Source: Gp6-AA40 sp036802945
GTDB lineage: Bacteria; Acidobacteriota; Vicinamibacteria; Vicinamibacterales; UBA2999
Direction of reading: 5' to 3'
Length of the DNA stretch: 64,000 nucleotides
Assembly: GCA_036802945.1 (NCBI GenBank)
Contig: DAIRVG010000004.1
Coordinates: 65,760 to 129,759, forward strand
Made by a program: the position numbers and the translations under genes. This document shows positions 16,248-25,394 of the stretch, one piece after another (the stretch's first letter is position 1; every line of letters starts with the position of its first letter). The notes below the pieces were generated by a model. That model was not told the origin of the DNA. It saw nothing but the letters and a program-made list of their open reading frames with translations, and did not search any database.

Positions 16248-19200
16248 TGCCTGAAAGCGTCCCGGTCGGCGTTTCCTGACCCGGAGCTGCCGCCACGTCG
16301 AGCTGGAGCATCGCGTCCAGCTCGCTTCGCAGACCCGTCGGAAACTCCAGCGCCATCTCGTGGATGTCACTCGACAGTCTGGCGCTCAGCCCGGCACCAG
16401 GTTCGTACTCGACCGCTCCGCTCCCCATCAGCGATCCACCGTTGATCGTGCCGGTGATCTGCGCGAGGGTCGCGGTGGTTCGCGTGAGGACTGCGCGCGC
16501 GGTCAGACCATTGACGATGATCCGCGGATCGAGAAGGCGTACCTCTCCGCCCTCCAGAGCCGCGTCACCGTCGATGCGTGGACTCTCGATCGGCCCCGTC
16601 ACGGACAGACGAGGTATCACGTGACCGGCAACGGCGACACCGGCGCTGCGAACGAACGGCGTCAGAACGCGCAGGTCGATATCGCCGTTGGCAAGGATGG
16701 CGGCCTCGTGATCGGCCAGACGCACCTGACCGCGAACGGCGAGCGACGCGCCCTGGCCCCCCCAGTCCCACGATTCGATACGCGCGAAACCGTTCTGGGC
16801 CACGATGCGTGTTGGCGCGCGCTGCGTCACCGGCAACCCGCTGAGCTGGACGTCGAGGCGATTGATCGTGAGATCTCCAGTCGCGCGGGTCAGGTCGAGC
16901 GACGGCGTCTGCACGTTGAGGGTGACGTCGACGGCCCCGCTGATGTCCTCGAGCGCGGTGGGGTCGATGATTCCGCGCAACACGGCAGGCGTAATGCCCG
17001 TTGCCGTCGCGTGCAGCGATGCGGGTGCCGTTGTCGTCGCCGGCGCCGGCGTGAAGAGCGCGATCGGAGCCGACCCGGTCGCCGTGAGCATCGCCCCTTC
17101 ATACGACGCATGCGCCTCGCGAAGGTCGAGCGTGTCGCGTTCGAGATGCGCGCGCACGATGAGGTTTGACGCCGTCGAGAGGTCCCGGATCGTCACCGAG
17201 CCGGGGCCAGCCTCGAGATCGGCGACCACAACGGGGCTCTCGAGCGACCCAGTCACTCGAGCCAGCAGCGCGAGTGGGCCCGATCCCTCGGTGACAGGAA
17301 CCTGCGCCAGGCCTGTTGCCGTAACCGCTCGCGCCGCCTCGCCGATGTCACCGGTGATCGTAAGGATGAGCCCGTCCCCGTTCGGCGGACCTGGAAGGTC
17401 CGCGCCGCGCGTGTTGGGAGTCAGCTCGAATGCTGGCAGGTCGCCGGACGCGGAAAGGCGCGTCGCTCCAGCGTCAACCTCCAGTTTTTCGACGCTCAGG
17501 CGGCGCTGTTGGTACCGTAGACGCGCGGCCTCCGCGAGCTGGATCGGCAATTCCCCTGCTTTCGCCTCGAGCGATGTCACATCCAGGCTGGCAACGATGT
17601 CGCGCCACATCTGAAGCGGACCTTCCGCATGAGCCGCGACTGTCGCGCGCCCGGTGACCGGCACGGGTGGCGGCGAACCCACGACCAGCCTTCCAAGATC
17701 AACGCCGTCAACGCGAACGTCAGCTGTCGTCGCGTACGGCGCGTTTACGCCCGTGCGTCCCGTCAGCGTGGCGTTGAAGTCTGGCGCGCTCGCGGTAAAG
17801 CTCGCCAGCTGTCCGTCGAGTTGAACTTCGGCAGCCAGGCCGCCAAGCGAGGTGCCGCTCCAGGACGCCCGCGCGATGCGCAGCGAGCCGTTCCCGAGTG
17901 GCTCGCTCACAGATCCCGCGCCGCGGAATGTGGCTTCGACTTGTCCCTCGAAGGGCCGATCGGTGCCTGCGACAACGTTCCAATCCATCACGTCGAGCGT
18001 GACGTCGTAGCGCTCGCTGCGAAGGTCGTAATTGCCAGCAGCTGCGAGGCTGCCGGGGCCTTCGGTTTGGCCGGCCGACAGGGTGTCGATTCGGACCAGG
18101 TTTTCCGCGAGTCGACCTGACGCCTGGACATCGCTCAGCGGCTGGTCCGCCAGCGTCACGGTTGGTGCACGAGCCGAAAAGATGAGACGCGAACGCAGCG
18201 GCTGCCCGGACACCATTGCGTCAATTGCGCCGACGCTCAATTGCGATCCAGCCAGACCGCGTCCCCGGATGCTTGCGGCGATCTCCGGGGTGCCGAGGCG
18301 CCCGCCAAGCGTCACGCTCGCCTCGAGCGTACCTGCCGTCACGACGGCGTCGGGCGCAGCCGCGATTCCGGTCAGGCGCAGGAGCCGGATCAGCGCGGGA
18401 ACGTTCGTCTCAGAAACCGCGAGCGTTCCGGCGATCGTCGAATTCGCGATCGCTCCTTCGTCCAGCTCCCCCGCCGCCATAAGCGCAAGCGGCACGACAT
18501 CACCCGCGCGGTGACGTGCATCAATCCGCCATTTCCCATCGGCCAGTTGCAGCCGCGTGTCGCCCGGAATGGCTACACGCGCGCGACCCGTCGTCCCGCC
18601 TTCCGCGTGCACTCGGGCGGTGGCCGACCATTGCGCGAGGCGCGCGAGCGGCCCCACGGCTTCGAGATCACCCGAGAGGATCCCTGACGGCGCGACGTCC
18701 ACGCCGCTTGCAAGCGCAGTCGTGAGCGACGTCGCATCAATGTCGCTCCACGACGCATTCAGGTGTGCCGCCGAATCATCGAAGGGAATGTGCGCCTTCC
18801 CCATCACCTTCCCGCCAGCGAAGGAGAATCGCATGTCTTGCACCTCCGCCACGCCTGTCGCGACGCGCGATGTCGCGGCGAGATTGTCGACAATCAGCCG
18901 CACACCGCCAGGCTCCGCTCCGCTCGACCACGTCACGCGTGGCGAGCTGATCTGAATGTCGGTCACCGGCGTTGCGAAGGCGCCCGTCGTATGGCCGTCG
19001 AACCTCATCTCACCGCGCGGCAGCTCGCCGTCCTCGATAGCCCATCGCGCGAGCCGCTCGACGTCAGCGATTCCCGTTGCGCGAAGATCGAGGGAGCCAT
19101 CGCGCACCAGCAGAAACACGGTCCCGTCGAGCCGCGCCGACGCTTCGTCCGCTTTCAGCTGGACATTCGACAGCTTCAGCGCTCGTCCATCGAATGCCGC

Positions 19201-19845
19201 CCCACCGTCGAGGGTCGACACGCGGGTGCTGCGCATTCCTGCCGAGAACGTCGCGGGAGCCACGAGCGAGATGCGGCCGGCCGCGCGACCGATGTCGATG
19301 TTGATGCCAGGAATACGAAGTGTCAGATCGGTCTGCGCGTCCTGGACATCGACTCTGAAGCCTGGAGCGACCAGACGCGCGATATCGAGCGCGGCAGGTT
19401 CGCCTCCACGCGAATCCGATGATTCGGGCAGGTTGGTAAGGCCATCGCCGCCGCGGACGATATGTATCCGCCCGTTGGTCACCGCAATCTCTTCCAGAGC
19501 GATCATGCCCGTGAGCACGCGACGAGCCAGCGCCGCGCGTAAGTAGTCGGCCTCGAAGAAGGGAGCGTCCCGAGATCTGTCGACGGAGAGACGTAGCTGC
19601 GCGAGGCCGATGCTCAGCGAGGGCAGGTTGTAGTCGAGTCGCGCCGCCTCGAGCCGGATGCCGTAGCGACGCTGCACCTCGGCAACCGCGTATCGCAGCA
19701 CGAGACGACGGAACGCGGGCGTATGAACGACAACCGCGATGAGGGTTGCAACGAACACCAGCGCTAGCGCCAGGAGCCCCATACGGCGCGCCACCGGCTT
19801 CAATCGAGAGGCGCCGCGTGGGCGCGCCTCCGGGTCGTCGATCAT
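16248..19845 (-). CDS. tamB: TamB/AsmA-like translocation and assembly module protein (3' side cut by N gap)
   Basis: About 1,199 residues lie before the gap. The N-terminus is cytoplasmic (MIDDPEARPRGASRLKPVAR), followed by one membrane anchor (MGLLALALVFVATLIAVVV). A very long periplasmic region of repeating beta-strand units follows, as in TamB/AsmA proteins, with AsmA-like openings (YGIRLEAARLDYNLPSLSIG) and late DUF490-like text (NGGSLMGSGAVEYEPGAGLS, PTGTLSG). Such proteins bridge inner and outer membrane and help move lipids or assemble outer-membrane proteins. The ATG overlaps the stop of the upstream membrane-protein gene (ATGA). It continues beyond the gap into the fused TamA module. 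Confidence 0.85.
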
Positions 19846-20930
19846 GCGGTCTTTATCGTACGTCGGCCTTCGTCCTGGCGCGCCTCCTGACTTTTACTCA
19901 AGGCGACGGCTTCGTACAGCGCCTGGATTCTCGTCATCAGCGCGCGGGCAAACCGCGTTGCCTCGTCCTCCGTCGCGCCGCTGGCAAGCAGTCCCTCACG
20001 CAGCGCCGGTTCCGTGATCGGGCGGGCACGTTTGTAGAACCAGCGCACGTGATCGACGGGAATACCCCGGGCGATTTCCGCCGTTCGCTGCCCCTGGTAC
20101 CCGAAATCGATGACGTCGTCGTGAACGCCGGCCACAAATCCCGGCGTCTGCGCCTCAAATCCCTCGACGTCCCAGCGATCGCGCGAGATGACCGTCGCCC
20201 CCCACTTCCCCATCGCGCCGCCCCAATCAATGATGAGGTAGCGCGCCTCGTACGCGAACGGGGAGATGCGATGCTCGAAGATCGCCGTGTTCGATCCACG
20301 CGACACGTCGCGGCGATCCTTGTTGTCCCAGTTGGACAGCAGCATGACCACGATCTTGAGACCATCGAGCTGCTTCGTGCCGACGAACGGGTTATCGTTC
20401 CACGCCCAGCTGTGCTCGTCGAAGAGGGTGCGGACGGCCCGATCCTCGAGCTCAAACCGCGCGTCGGAAAAGGTGCCGTCCTCGCCCACCGACGCACGCG
20501 CGCGCGTCAGCGTCGTCACGCCGTCGATCCTCCCGCTCGTCACGTAATGCGTGACCTCCGCGAAATATCCGCACGCGGCGGCGAACCGAACGCAGAAGGT
20601 TTCAGGCTTCGCTTCGGCCCCCCATTTCATGCGCCACAGGCGTTGTTTCGCGTCGCGAACCGATACGCACGGATGCGATCCCGACAGCAGTTCCGCGACA
20701 AACTCGAACGGGGGCGCCGGCGCGGACGCCTCGCCGCCCGGGCCGAAGCGCAGGTCGCTCGCCTCCCTTGCGTGGACCTCGTGCCAGATACGATGACGGG
20801 TAGCCAGGATTGGGCGCGGCCCGGCGCGCCGAATGCGCCAGACACCGTGGAGGCGCCAGACCAGATGCAGCGTCCAGAACGCCGCCACCGTGCCGGCGAC
20901 GACCAAGACGAGGATCAGCGGCCAGGACAC
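19842..20930 (-). CDS. Membrane-anchored protein of unknown function, coupled to tamB
   Basis: This encodes 362 aa if started at the GTG at 20930, which places one hydrophobic anchor at the extreme N-terminus (WPLILVLVVAGTVAAFWTL). ATG codons at 21023 or 21071 would add a Pro/Arg-rich tail and leave only 4 nt, or an overlap, with the divergent start at 21028. Conserved-looking text includes RDAKQRLWRMKWGAEAKPET, AWNDNPFVGTKQLDGLKIVV, MLLSNWDNKDRRD and LIIDWGGAMGKWG. The NWDNKD and DWGGAMG blocks are reminiscent of kinase-fold (HipA/PI-kinase-like) catalytic and metal-binding loops, but I cannot confirm this. Its TGA overlaps the TamB ATG. Confidence 0.6.
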   Translation of the reverse strand: MSWPLILVLVVAGTVAAFWTLHLVWRLHGVWRIRRAGPRPILATRHRIWHEVHAREASDLRFGPGGEASAPAPPFEFVAELLSGSHPCVSVRDAKQRLWRMKWGAEAKPETFCVRFAAACGYFAEVTHYVTSGRIDGVTTLTRARASVGEDGTFSDARFELEDRAVRTLFDEHSWAWNDNPFVGTKQLDGLKIVVMLLSNWDNKDRRDVSRGSNTAIFEHRISPFAYEARYLIIDWGGAMGKWGATVISRDRWDVEGFEAQTPGFVAGVHDDVIDFGYQGQRTAEIARGIPVDHVRWFYKRARPITEPALREGLLASGATEDEATRFARALMTRIQALYEAVALSKSQEARQDEGRRTIKTA

Positions 20931-21027
20931 GCTGAATCGCGTGCAAGAAGCTCCCCTTGGACCCTCTCCGGACGGCTCGCCACGGGCCCGGGAGGGCCAG
21001 GGGGGTGTGTTACGCTGTTGCATCGCG

Positions 21028-22086
21028 ATGACAGTTAAACCGTTGGACCTCACCCTCGAGGTGGCACCCAAGTCGCGCTTCGATGTGGTCGAGATGAGGG
21101 CCCGGTTCGCCGCTGAACATGAGGCGCTTTCCGCCTATTCCCATTGCCTTTACTGGTCGTCGCACACGACGGCTGGATTCCTCGATCGCAGCATTTCGGC
21201 ACGTCTGAGCGCCCAGCATGTCTCGACATACGTCGAGGCGTTCCGCACCCTTTTTCCGGAGGGGGCGGGCTACGAGCACGATCAGCTGGATCGGCGCGCC
21301 GACCTCGACGCGGACCAGCGAGCGGTCGAGCCCAAGAACGCCGACTCGCACCTGGCGTTCATTGCCAGCGGCCTCCGGCCCTGCGTCACACATCCGAACC
21401 GGCCCGGCGAAGCGGTCTGTTTCGTCGACCTTGACGGCGTTATCGAGGGGCGTCCCCGCCGGCGGCTCACGCGCGTCATCGGCTTCCGCAGCGAGCGCGT
21501 GATCGGCAAAACGCGCATCGAAGTGCCGGTCTCGGCGCATCCAATCGATTCGATCAACCTCAAGGATCCGCGCCTCGGCATCTATGCGGCGCTGTCGGAG
21601 TTCGTCGCCCGGACCGGCTCGGGCAAGGGGCAGCTTCGCATCGTCCTCGATCCGACCGAACGGCATTCGGCCTTGACGGTCAACGAGTACGAAACGCTGT
21701 TGATGAAATACGACCTCGCCGAGGTGCTGCGCAATCCCATGCGATTCGTGGCGCAGCAGTATCGAAACGCGATGAAGAACCCGCGCGCGGTGCCCGCCAA
21801 GACGCTCGGCTATGCGAAGTACGATTTCGTGCGGGTGATGAACACCGGACTCGACACGCTGCGGCTTCGCGGCTCATTTGTCGAGAGGCTGCTTGCGCGG
21901 ACGCTTGCCGTTCCGGCCGCGCGGTTCTTCCGCATGCGCCGCTCAGTCAGCCTGCTGGTGTCGGAGCGCGAGGACGGCAGCGTCGGGATCGTTGAAGGGA
22001 CTTACCAGAGCCCGATCCTGGTGCAGTGGCAGCAGGCGCCCCGCGCGTCGCGGATCCTCGACGTCACGCTCACGGAACTCCGCTAG
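21028..22086 (+). CDS. YjbQ/UPF0047-like N-terminal domain with a C-terminal extension
   Basis: This encodes 352 aa. Residues about 1-150 carry the scattered UPF0047/YjbQ pattern: CLYWSSHTTAGFLD (HTTAG), a Tyr-x-His-Asp block (GYEHDQLDRR), NADSHLAFIASGL and FVDLDGVIEGRPRRRL. YjbQ proteins are about 135 aa and have been linked to secondary thiamine-phosphate synthase activity. Here about 200 extra residues follow (ALSEFVARTGSGKGQLRIVL ... VSEREDGSVGIVEGTYQ), for which I recognise no domain. The start is set by the ATG at 21028; no strong ribosome binding site is present. Confidence 0.6.
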   Translation: MTVKPLDLTLEVAPKSRFDVVEMRARFAAEHEALSAYSHCLYWSSHTTAGFLDRSISARLSAQHVSTYVEAFRTLFPEGAGYEHDQLDRRADLDADQRAVEPKNADSHLAFIASGLRPCVTHPNRPGEAVCFVDLDGVIEGRPRRRLTRVIGFRSERVIGKTRIEVPVSAHPIDSINLKDPRLGIYAALSEFVARTGSGKGQLRIVLDPTERHSALTVNEYETLLMKYDLAEVLRNPMRFVAQQYRNAMKNPRAVPAKTLGYAKYDFVRVMNTGLDTLRLRGSFVERLLARTLAVPAARFFRMRRSVSLLVSEREDGSVGIVEGTYQSPILVQWQQAPRASRILDVTLTELR

Positions 22087-22090
22087 CCCA

Positions 22091-22150
22091 TTTGTGATTC
22101 GTGATTGGCGATTCAAGAATCACGAATCACCAATCGCGAATCACAAATCA
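22091..22150. repeat. GTGATTC near-perfect palindrome in a convergent gap
   Basis: TTTGTGATTCGTGATTGGCG is mirrored by CCAATCGCGAATCACAAATC. The arms are about 25 bp with one mismatch near the tip. It fills the gap between the YjbQ-like gene and the convergent M28 peptidase gene. Confidence 0.85.
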
Positions 22151-22154
22151 GAAA

Positions 22155-23546
22155 TTACCTGGGCAGTCTCTCCGGCATATCCGCAATCACATAGGTGACC
22201 ACCGAGATTGCCGCGGCCGCCTTGGCCACTTCCTCGGGCGCGATGCGCTCCACGGTGTCCGCTGCCGTATGGTGGATCGTGAAATAGCGCGTCGGATCGC
22301 CCATGTACGCCATCGTCGGCGCGCGGCCCGCCTGCGCGATCGGATCGATGTCCGCCCCGCCGCCGCCTGAAATCGTATCGGCCAGGTTGAGCACTGTCAT
22401 GAGCGAGGTAATGTCGCGAATGATGCTGCGCGCCGCAAGACTCCCCGAGAATCCAAAACGCGCCGGCTCGAACACGCCGGAATCGGCTTCGAGCGCGAAG
22501 ACGTGATTGTTGGCGGTTGAGGCGTATTTCTCCGCATAGGCCACGGCGCCGCGCGTGCCGTTCTCTTCGTTGGTCCACAACACCAGACGCACGGTCCGCC
22601 TCGGCTGGATGCCAAGCTTTTTCATCAGGCGGAGTGCTTCCCACGTCGCCACGCACCCGACACCATCGTCAGAGGCGCCGGCGCCAACGTCCCATGAATC
22701 CAGGTGTCCGCCGATCACGACGATCTCGTCCGGCTTTTCGCGGCCGCGAATCTCCGCGACCACGTTCGCCGACTCTGCGTCGCCTTCGCTGTGTCCTTCG
22801 AGCATGAGGCGCACGCGCACCTTGCGCCCGCGCGCCGAGAGCCGCGCTATCCGGTTGGCGTCCTCGGCGGCAATCGCCGCCGCGGGAATGGGCGGCATGT
22901 CCGATTGGTACTGCACGCTGCCGGTGTGGGCCGTGCGCAAGCCCGTCGGGCCAACCGATCGCACGAGCGCCGCCACAGCGCCGGCCTGCGCGGCGGCCCG
23001 GGCGCTGCCGGTGCGGTAGCTCACGGTGTCCGCGTAATTGGTGAACGCCTGGTTGAAGAGGACAATGCGCCCTTTCGCGTCGGCGGCATGGGTCCGCAGG
23101 TCGTTGAAGCTGTCAACGACGAGCACTTCGGCTTCGAGACCGCCGGGGGGCGTGGCGACGGTTCCGCCGAGACCCAGCAAGGCGATCGTGTGCCGCGCCG
23201 GATCGACGATTTCCGCGCTTTCGCGGCCGCGGACCCAGCGGGTCACCATCACCTTCTCGGCGCGCACGTTCTCGAGACCGTCCTTCTTCATGGTCTCGAC
23301 CGCCCACCCGATCGCGCGATTGAGGTTCTCGGATCCGCTGAGACGATGGCCGTAGGTGTCGGTCATCTCGGCAAGACGCTGCCAGGCGAAGTCGTCGGCG
23401 GTCGCCGCTTTGATGAGACGGGTGGCGGTATCGCGATACGCGTTAATCCAGCCTGGAGCCCAGACTGACTGCGCACCGGCATCCGCCGTGATGGCGGCGA
23501 GCACCGCGAGGCACAGGACAAATGGGGGAATCCGCATGGTCCGCAT
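22155..23546 (-). CDS. M28-family zinc peptidase, carboxypeptidase Q-like
   Basis: This encodes 463 aa with signal peptide IPPFVLCLAVLAAITADAGA. A PA-type insert (residues about 120-240) precedes the catalytic domain. Di-zinc ligands are visible in VVIGGHLDSWDVGAGASDDG (His, Asp), WTNEENGTRGA (Glu pair), ALEADSGVFEPARF (Asp) and YFTIHHTAADT (His). The DSWDVGAGASDDG version matches the plasma glutamate carboxypeptidase/CPQ branch. It is expected to be periplasmic, releasing amino acids from peptides. The ATG at 23546 is preferred to a TTG one codon earlier. Confidence 0.92.
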   Translation of the reverse strand: MRTMRIPPFVLCLAVLAAITADAGAQSVWAPGWINAYRDTATRLIKAATADDFAWQRLAEMTDTYGHRLSGSENLNRAIGWAVETMKKDGLENVRAEKVMVTRWVRGRESAEIVDPARHTIALLGLGGTVATPPGGLEAEVLVVDSFNDLRTHAADAKGRIVLFNQAFTNYADTVSYRTGSARAAAQAGAVAALVRSVGPTGLRTAHTGSVQYQSDMPPIPAAAIAAEDANRIARLSARGRKVRVRLMLEGHSEGDAESANVVAEIRGREKPDEIVVIGGHLDSWDVGAGASDDGVGCVATWEALRLMKKLGIQPRRTVRLVLWTNEENGTRGAVAYAEKYASTANNHVFALEADSGVFEPARFGFSGSLAARSIIRDITSLMTVLNLADTISGGGGADIDPIAQAGRAPTMAYMGDPTRYFTIHHTAADTVERIAPEEVAKAAAAISVVTYVIADMPERLPR

Positions 23547-23579
23547 CAACGGACAAGGGTATCAGATGCGCGTGGAATA

Positions 23580-23947
23580 ATGACCGTCTCCCAACGAATG
23601 GCCGACCGCGATTCAAGGCTGTACTTCTACGACACCATGGCCGACCGGTTTGACGAGCTTGTCAACGCGTCGACCTCCGGCGGCGCCTCGAAATTGTTTT
23701 AGGGGAGCTGCTCGGGACCGCGGATGACGGGAGTATCGGTACTCGACGTCGGCTGCGGCAGCGGATGGTTCAGCCACGAGGCGCGGCGCCCGGGTCACGT
23801 CGCTCGGCATCGCGCTCCGGCTGCTGCACGAAACGCGGCGGAAGGTCGTCACCGACCATGTGAACGCCGATGCCTGTGCGCTCCCGTTCGCGGATGCGTC
23901 ATTCGATCTGGTGATTTCGTCAGAGTGTATCGACTCTGCCGCATGAG
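23580..23947 (+). pseudogene. Decayed class I SAM-dependent methyltransferase
   Basis: Recognisable pieces occur in different frames. MADRFDELVN (frame from ATG 23580) stops at 23702. LEIVLGELLGTADDGS follows one frame over, then VLDVGCGSGWFSHEA (SAM-binding motif I), then DACALPFADASFDLVISSE (motifs II and III). At least three frameshifts are needed to join them, and the C-terminal third is missing. Such scatter argues for genuine decay rather than one sequencing error. Confidence 0.8.
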
Positions 23948-23996
23948 GTTCATCTTCAACAAGCAGAATGCGCATCCCAGTGACCGAGGCCGCCAA
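23930..23996 (-). pseudogene. N-terminal fragment of a response regulator
   Basis: On the minus strand a start region reads MRILLVEDEPHAAE, the classic receiver-domain beginning. It runs directly into the methyltransferase remnant, losing everything after about 15 residues. It marks a deletion junction at about 23940. Confidence 0.6.
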
Positions 23997-24014
23997 TGAT
24001 AGCCTCTACCTGAA

Positions 24015-24060
24015 GTCGGGAGTCGGGAGTCGGGATTCGGGATTCGGGATTCGGGATTCG
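24015..24060 (+). repeat. Heptamer tandem array GGGAGTC/GGGATTC
   Basis: Two GGGAGTC units are followed by four GGGATTC units, giving six GGG runs with 4-nt loops on the plus strand, the G-quadruplex pattern. It lies between the decayed locus and the efflux operon. A short GGATCCCGGATCC palindrome follows near 24078. Confidence 0.88.
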
Positions 24061-24155
24061 AATGCGATTTCCATGGATCCCGGATCCCTGTCTGTCATCG
24101 TCTATTCATGAACGGTCGACCATGCTGTCGATCTTTTCACCATGGAGGTGCTCGC

Positions 24156-25394
24156 GTGGTGATGCCGCGCCACGGTAAGGTCCGCGCGCTCGGCGCGTGC
24201 GTCATCGCTCTCCTCTTCGCCTCAACCGCCGCTGCGCAAGTTGTTCCGGGTGGTTCGCTCACGCTCCAGGCCGCCATGGACCGCGCATTCAGCGCCAATC
24301 CGACGATTGCGGCAGCGCGCCTGCGTGGCGCGATTAACCTAGCGGCTCTCGGGGTCGCCCGTGAGCGCCTCAACCCCGAAGCGGCCGTCGAAATCGCCAA
24401 AGAAACGCCACGACAGTCGTTCGGCCTCGCGGTGCCGTTCGAGCTCGGCGGTAAGCGGGCGAAGCGAATTGCCGTCGGTGAAGCCACGGTACGTGCCGGC
24501 GAAGCGGAAATCGCGGCGACCGTCGCGCAGGTCCGCAATGACGTCCGCCGCGCGTACTACGGTGTCGTTGTCGCCGACGCGCGTCTGATCCTGCTGAATG
24601 AAATGCGCGACATTGCCGTGCGGGTCCGCGACACCGCCCAGCAGCGGTTCGAGGCCGGCAGCGCGCCGCGGCTGGAAGTCATGCAGGCGCAGCTGACGCT
24701 CGCCTCCGCTGAGAACGAAGCGACGGCTGCCCAGGGAAACGCCGTCGCTGCTCGCGCAGAGTTGAACGCGCTCCTCGGTCAGCCGCTCGATACGGTGACG
24801 TCCTTGTCGACCGCCGTCGATGCCAGCGGGCCGGTGACGACCGCAGCCGCCATGACGCTCGCGCAGACGGCGAGTACCGAGCTCATCGTGATCGATCGAC
24901 AGATCGAGACGCAGCGCGCCAGAATCCTGCTCGCCCAGGCGCTCCGGGTGCCGGACGTCATTCCGGCGGCCGTGCTCACGCATGACGCGCAGCCGGAATT
25001 CACGTACGGGTGGCGCGCCGGCGTCGCAGTGACCCTTCCCCTATTTACCTCGCATCGCGCCGGGGTCCTCGTGGAGCAGACGACCCTGGATCAGCTCAAC
25101 GCGCAGCGACAGGCGACGCTCGTCACCATCAACGGCGCCGTGACCGCCGCCGCGGTCACCGTCCAGGCGCAACGGCAGCTCTACGTGCGGTACCGCGATG
25201 AAATCATCCCGCAGGCGCAACAGGTCGAGCAGCTCGCCCAGGAGTCTTACCAGCTCGGACAGACCGGCATTGCGGCGCTGCTCCAGGCGCTCCAGGCGAC
25301 GCGCGACGCCCGCCTCCGCGCCATTGATGCCGTTTCCCTTTTTCAGAACGCGCTCGCGGATCTCGAGCGCGCGATAGGGGCTCCCCTCCCATGA
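24156..25394 (+). CDS. TolC-family outer-membrane efflux channel
   Basis: This encodes 412 aa with signal peptide VRALGACVIALLFASTAAAQ. It contains two outer-membrane-efflux repeats rich in long alpha-helical coiled coil (AQVRNDVRRAYYGVVVADAR, RDTAQQRFEAGSAPRLEVMQ, AQESYQLGQTGIAALLQALQ). It should form the trimeric exit duct of the tripartite pump encoded with the next two genes. GGAGG at 24144-24148 fits the GTG at 24156 (7 nt) better than the ATG at 24162 (13 nt) or 24108. Its TGA overlaps the adaptor ATG (ATGA). Confidence 0.9.
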   Translation: MVMPRHGKVRALGACVIALLFASTAAAQVVPGGSLTLQAAMDRAFSANPTIAAARLRGAINLAALGVARERLNPEAAVEIAKETPRQSFGLAVPFELGGKRAKRIAVGEATVRAGEAEIAATVAQVRNDVRRAYYGVVVADARLILLNEMRDIAVRVRDTAQQRFEAGSAPRLEVMQAQLTLASAENEATAAQGNAVAARAELNALLGQPLDTVTSLSTAVDASGPVTTAAAMTLAQTASTELIVIDRQIETQRARILLAQALRVPDVIPAAVLTHDAQPEFTYGWRAGVAVTLPLFTSHRAGVLVEQTTLDQLNAQRQATLVTINGAVTAAAVTVQAQRQLYVRYRDEIIPQAQQVEQLAQESYQLGQTGIAALLQALQATRDARLRAIDAVSLFQNALADLERAIGAPLP

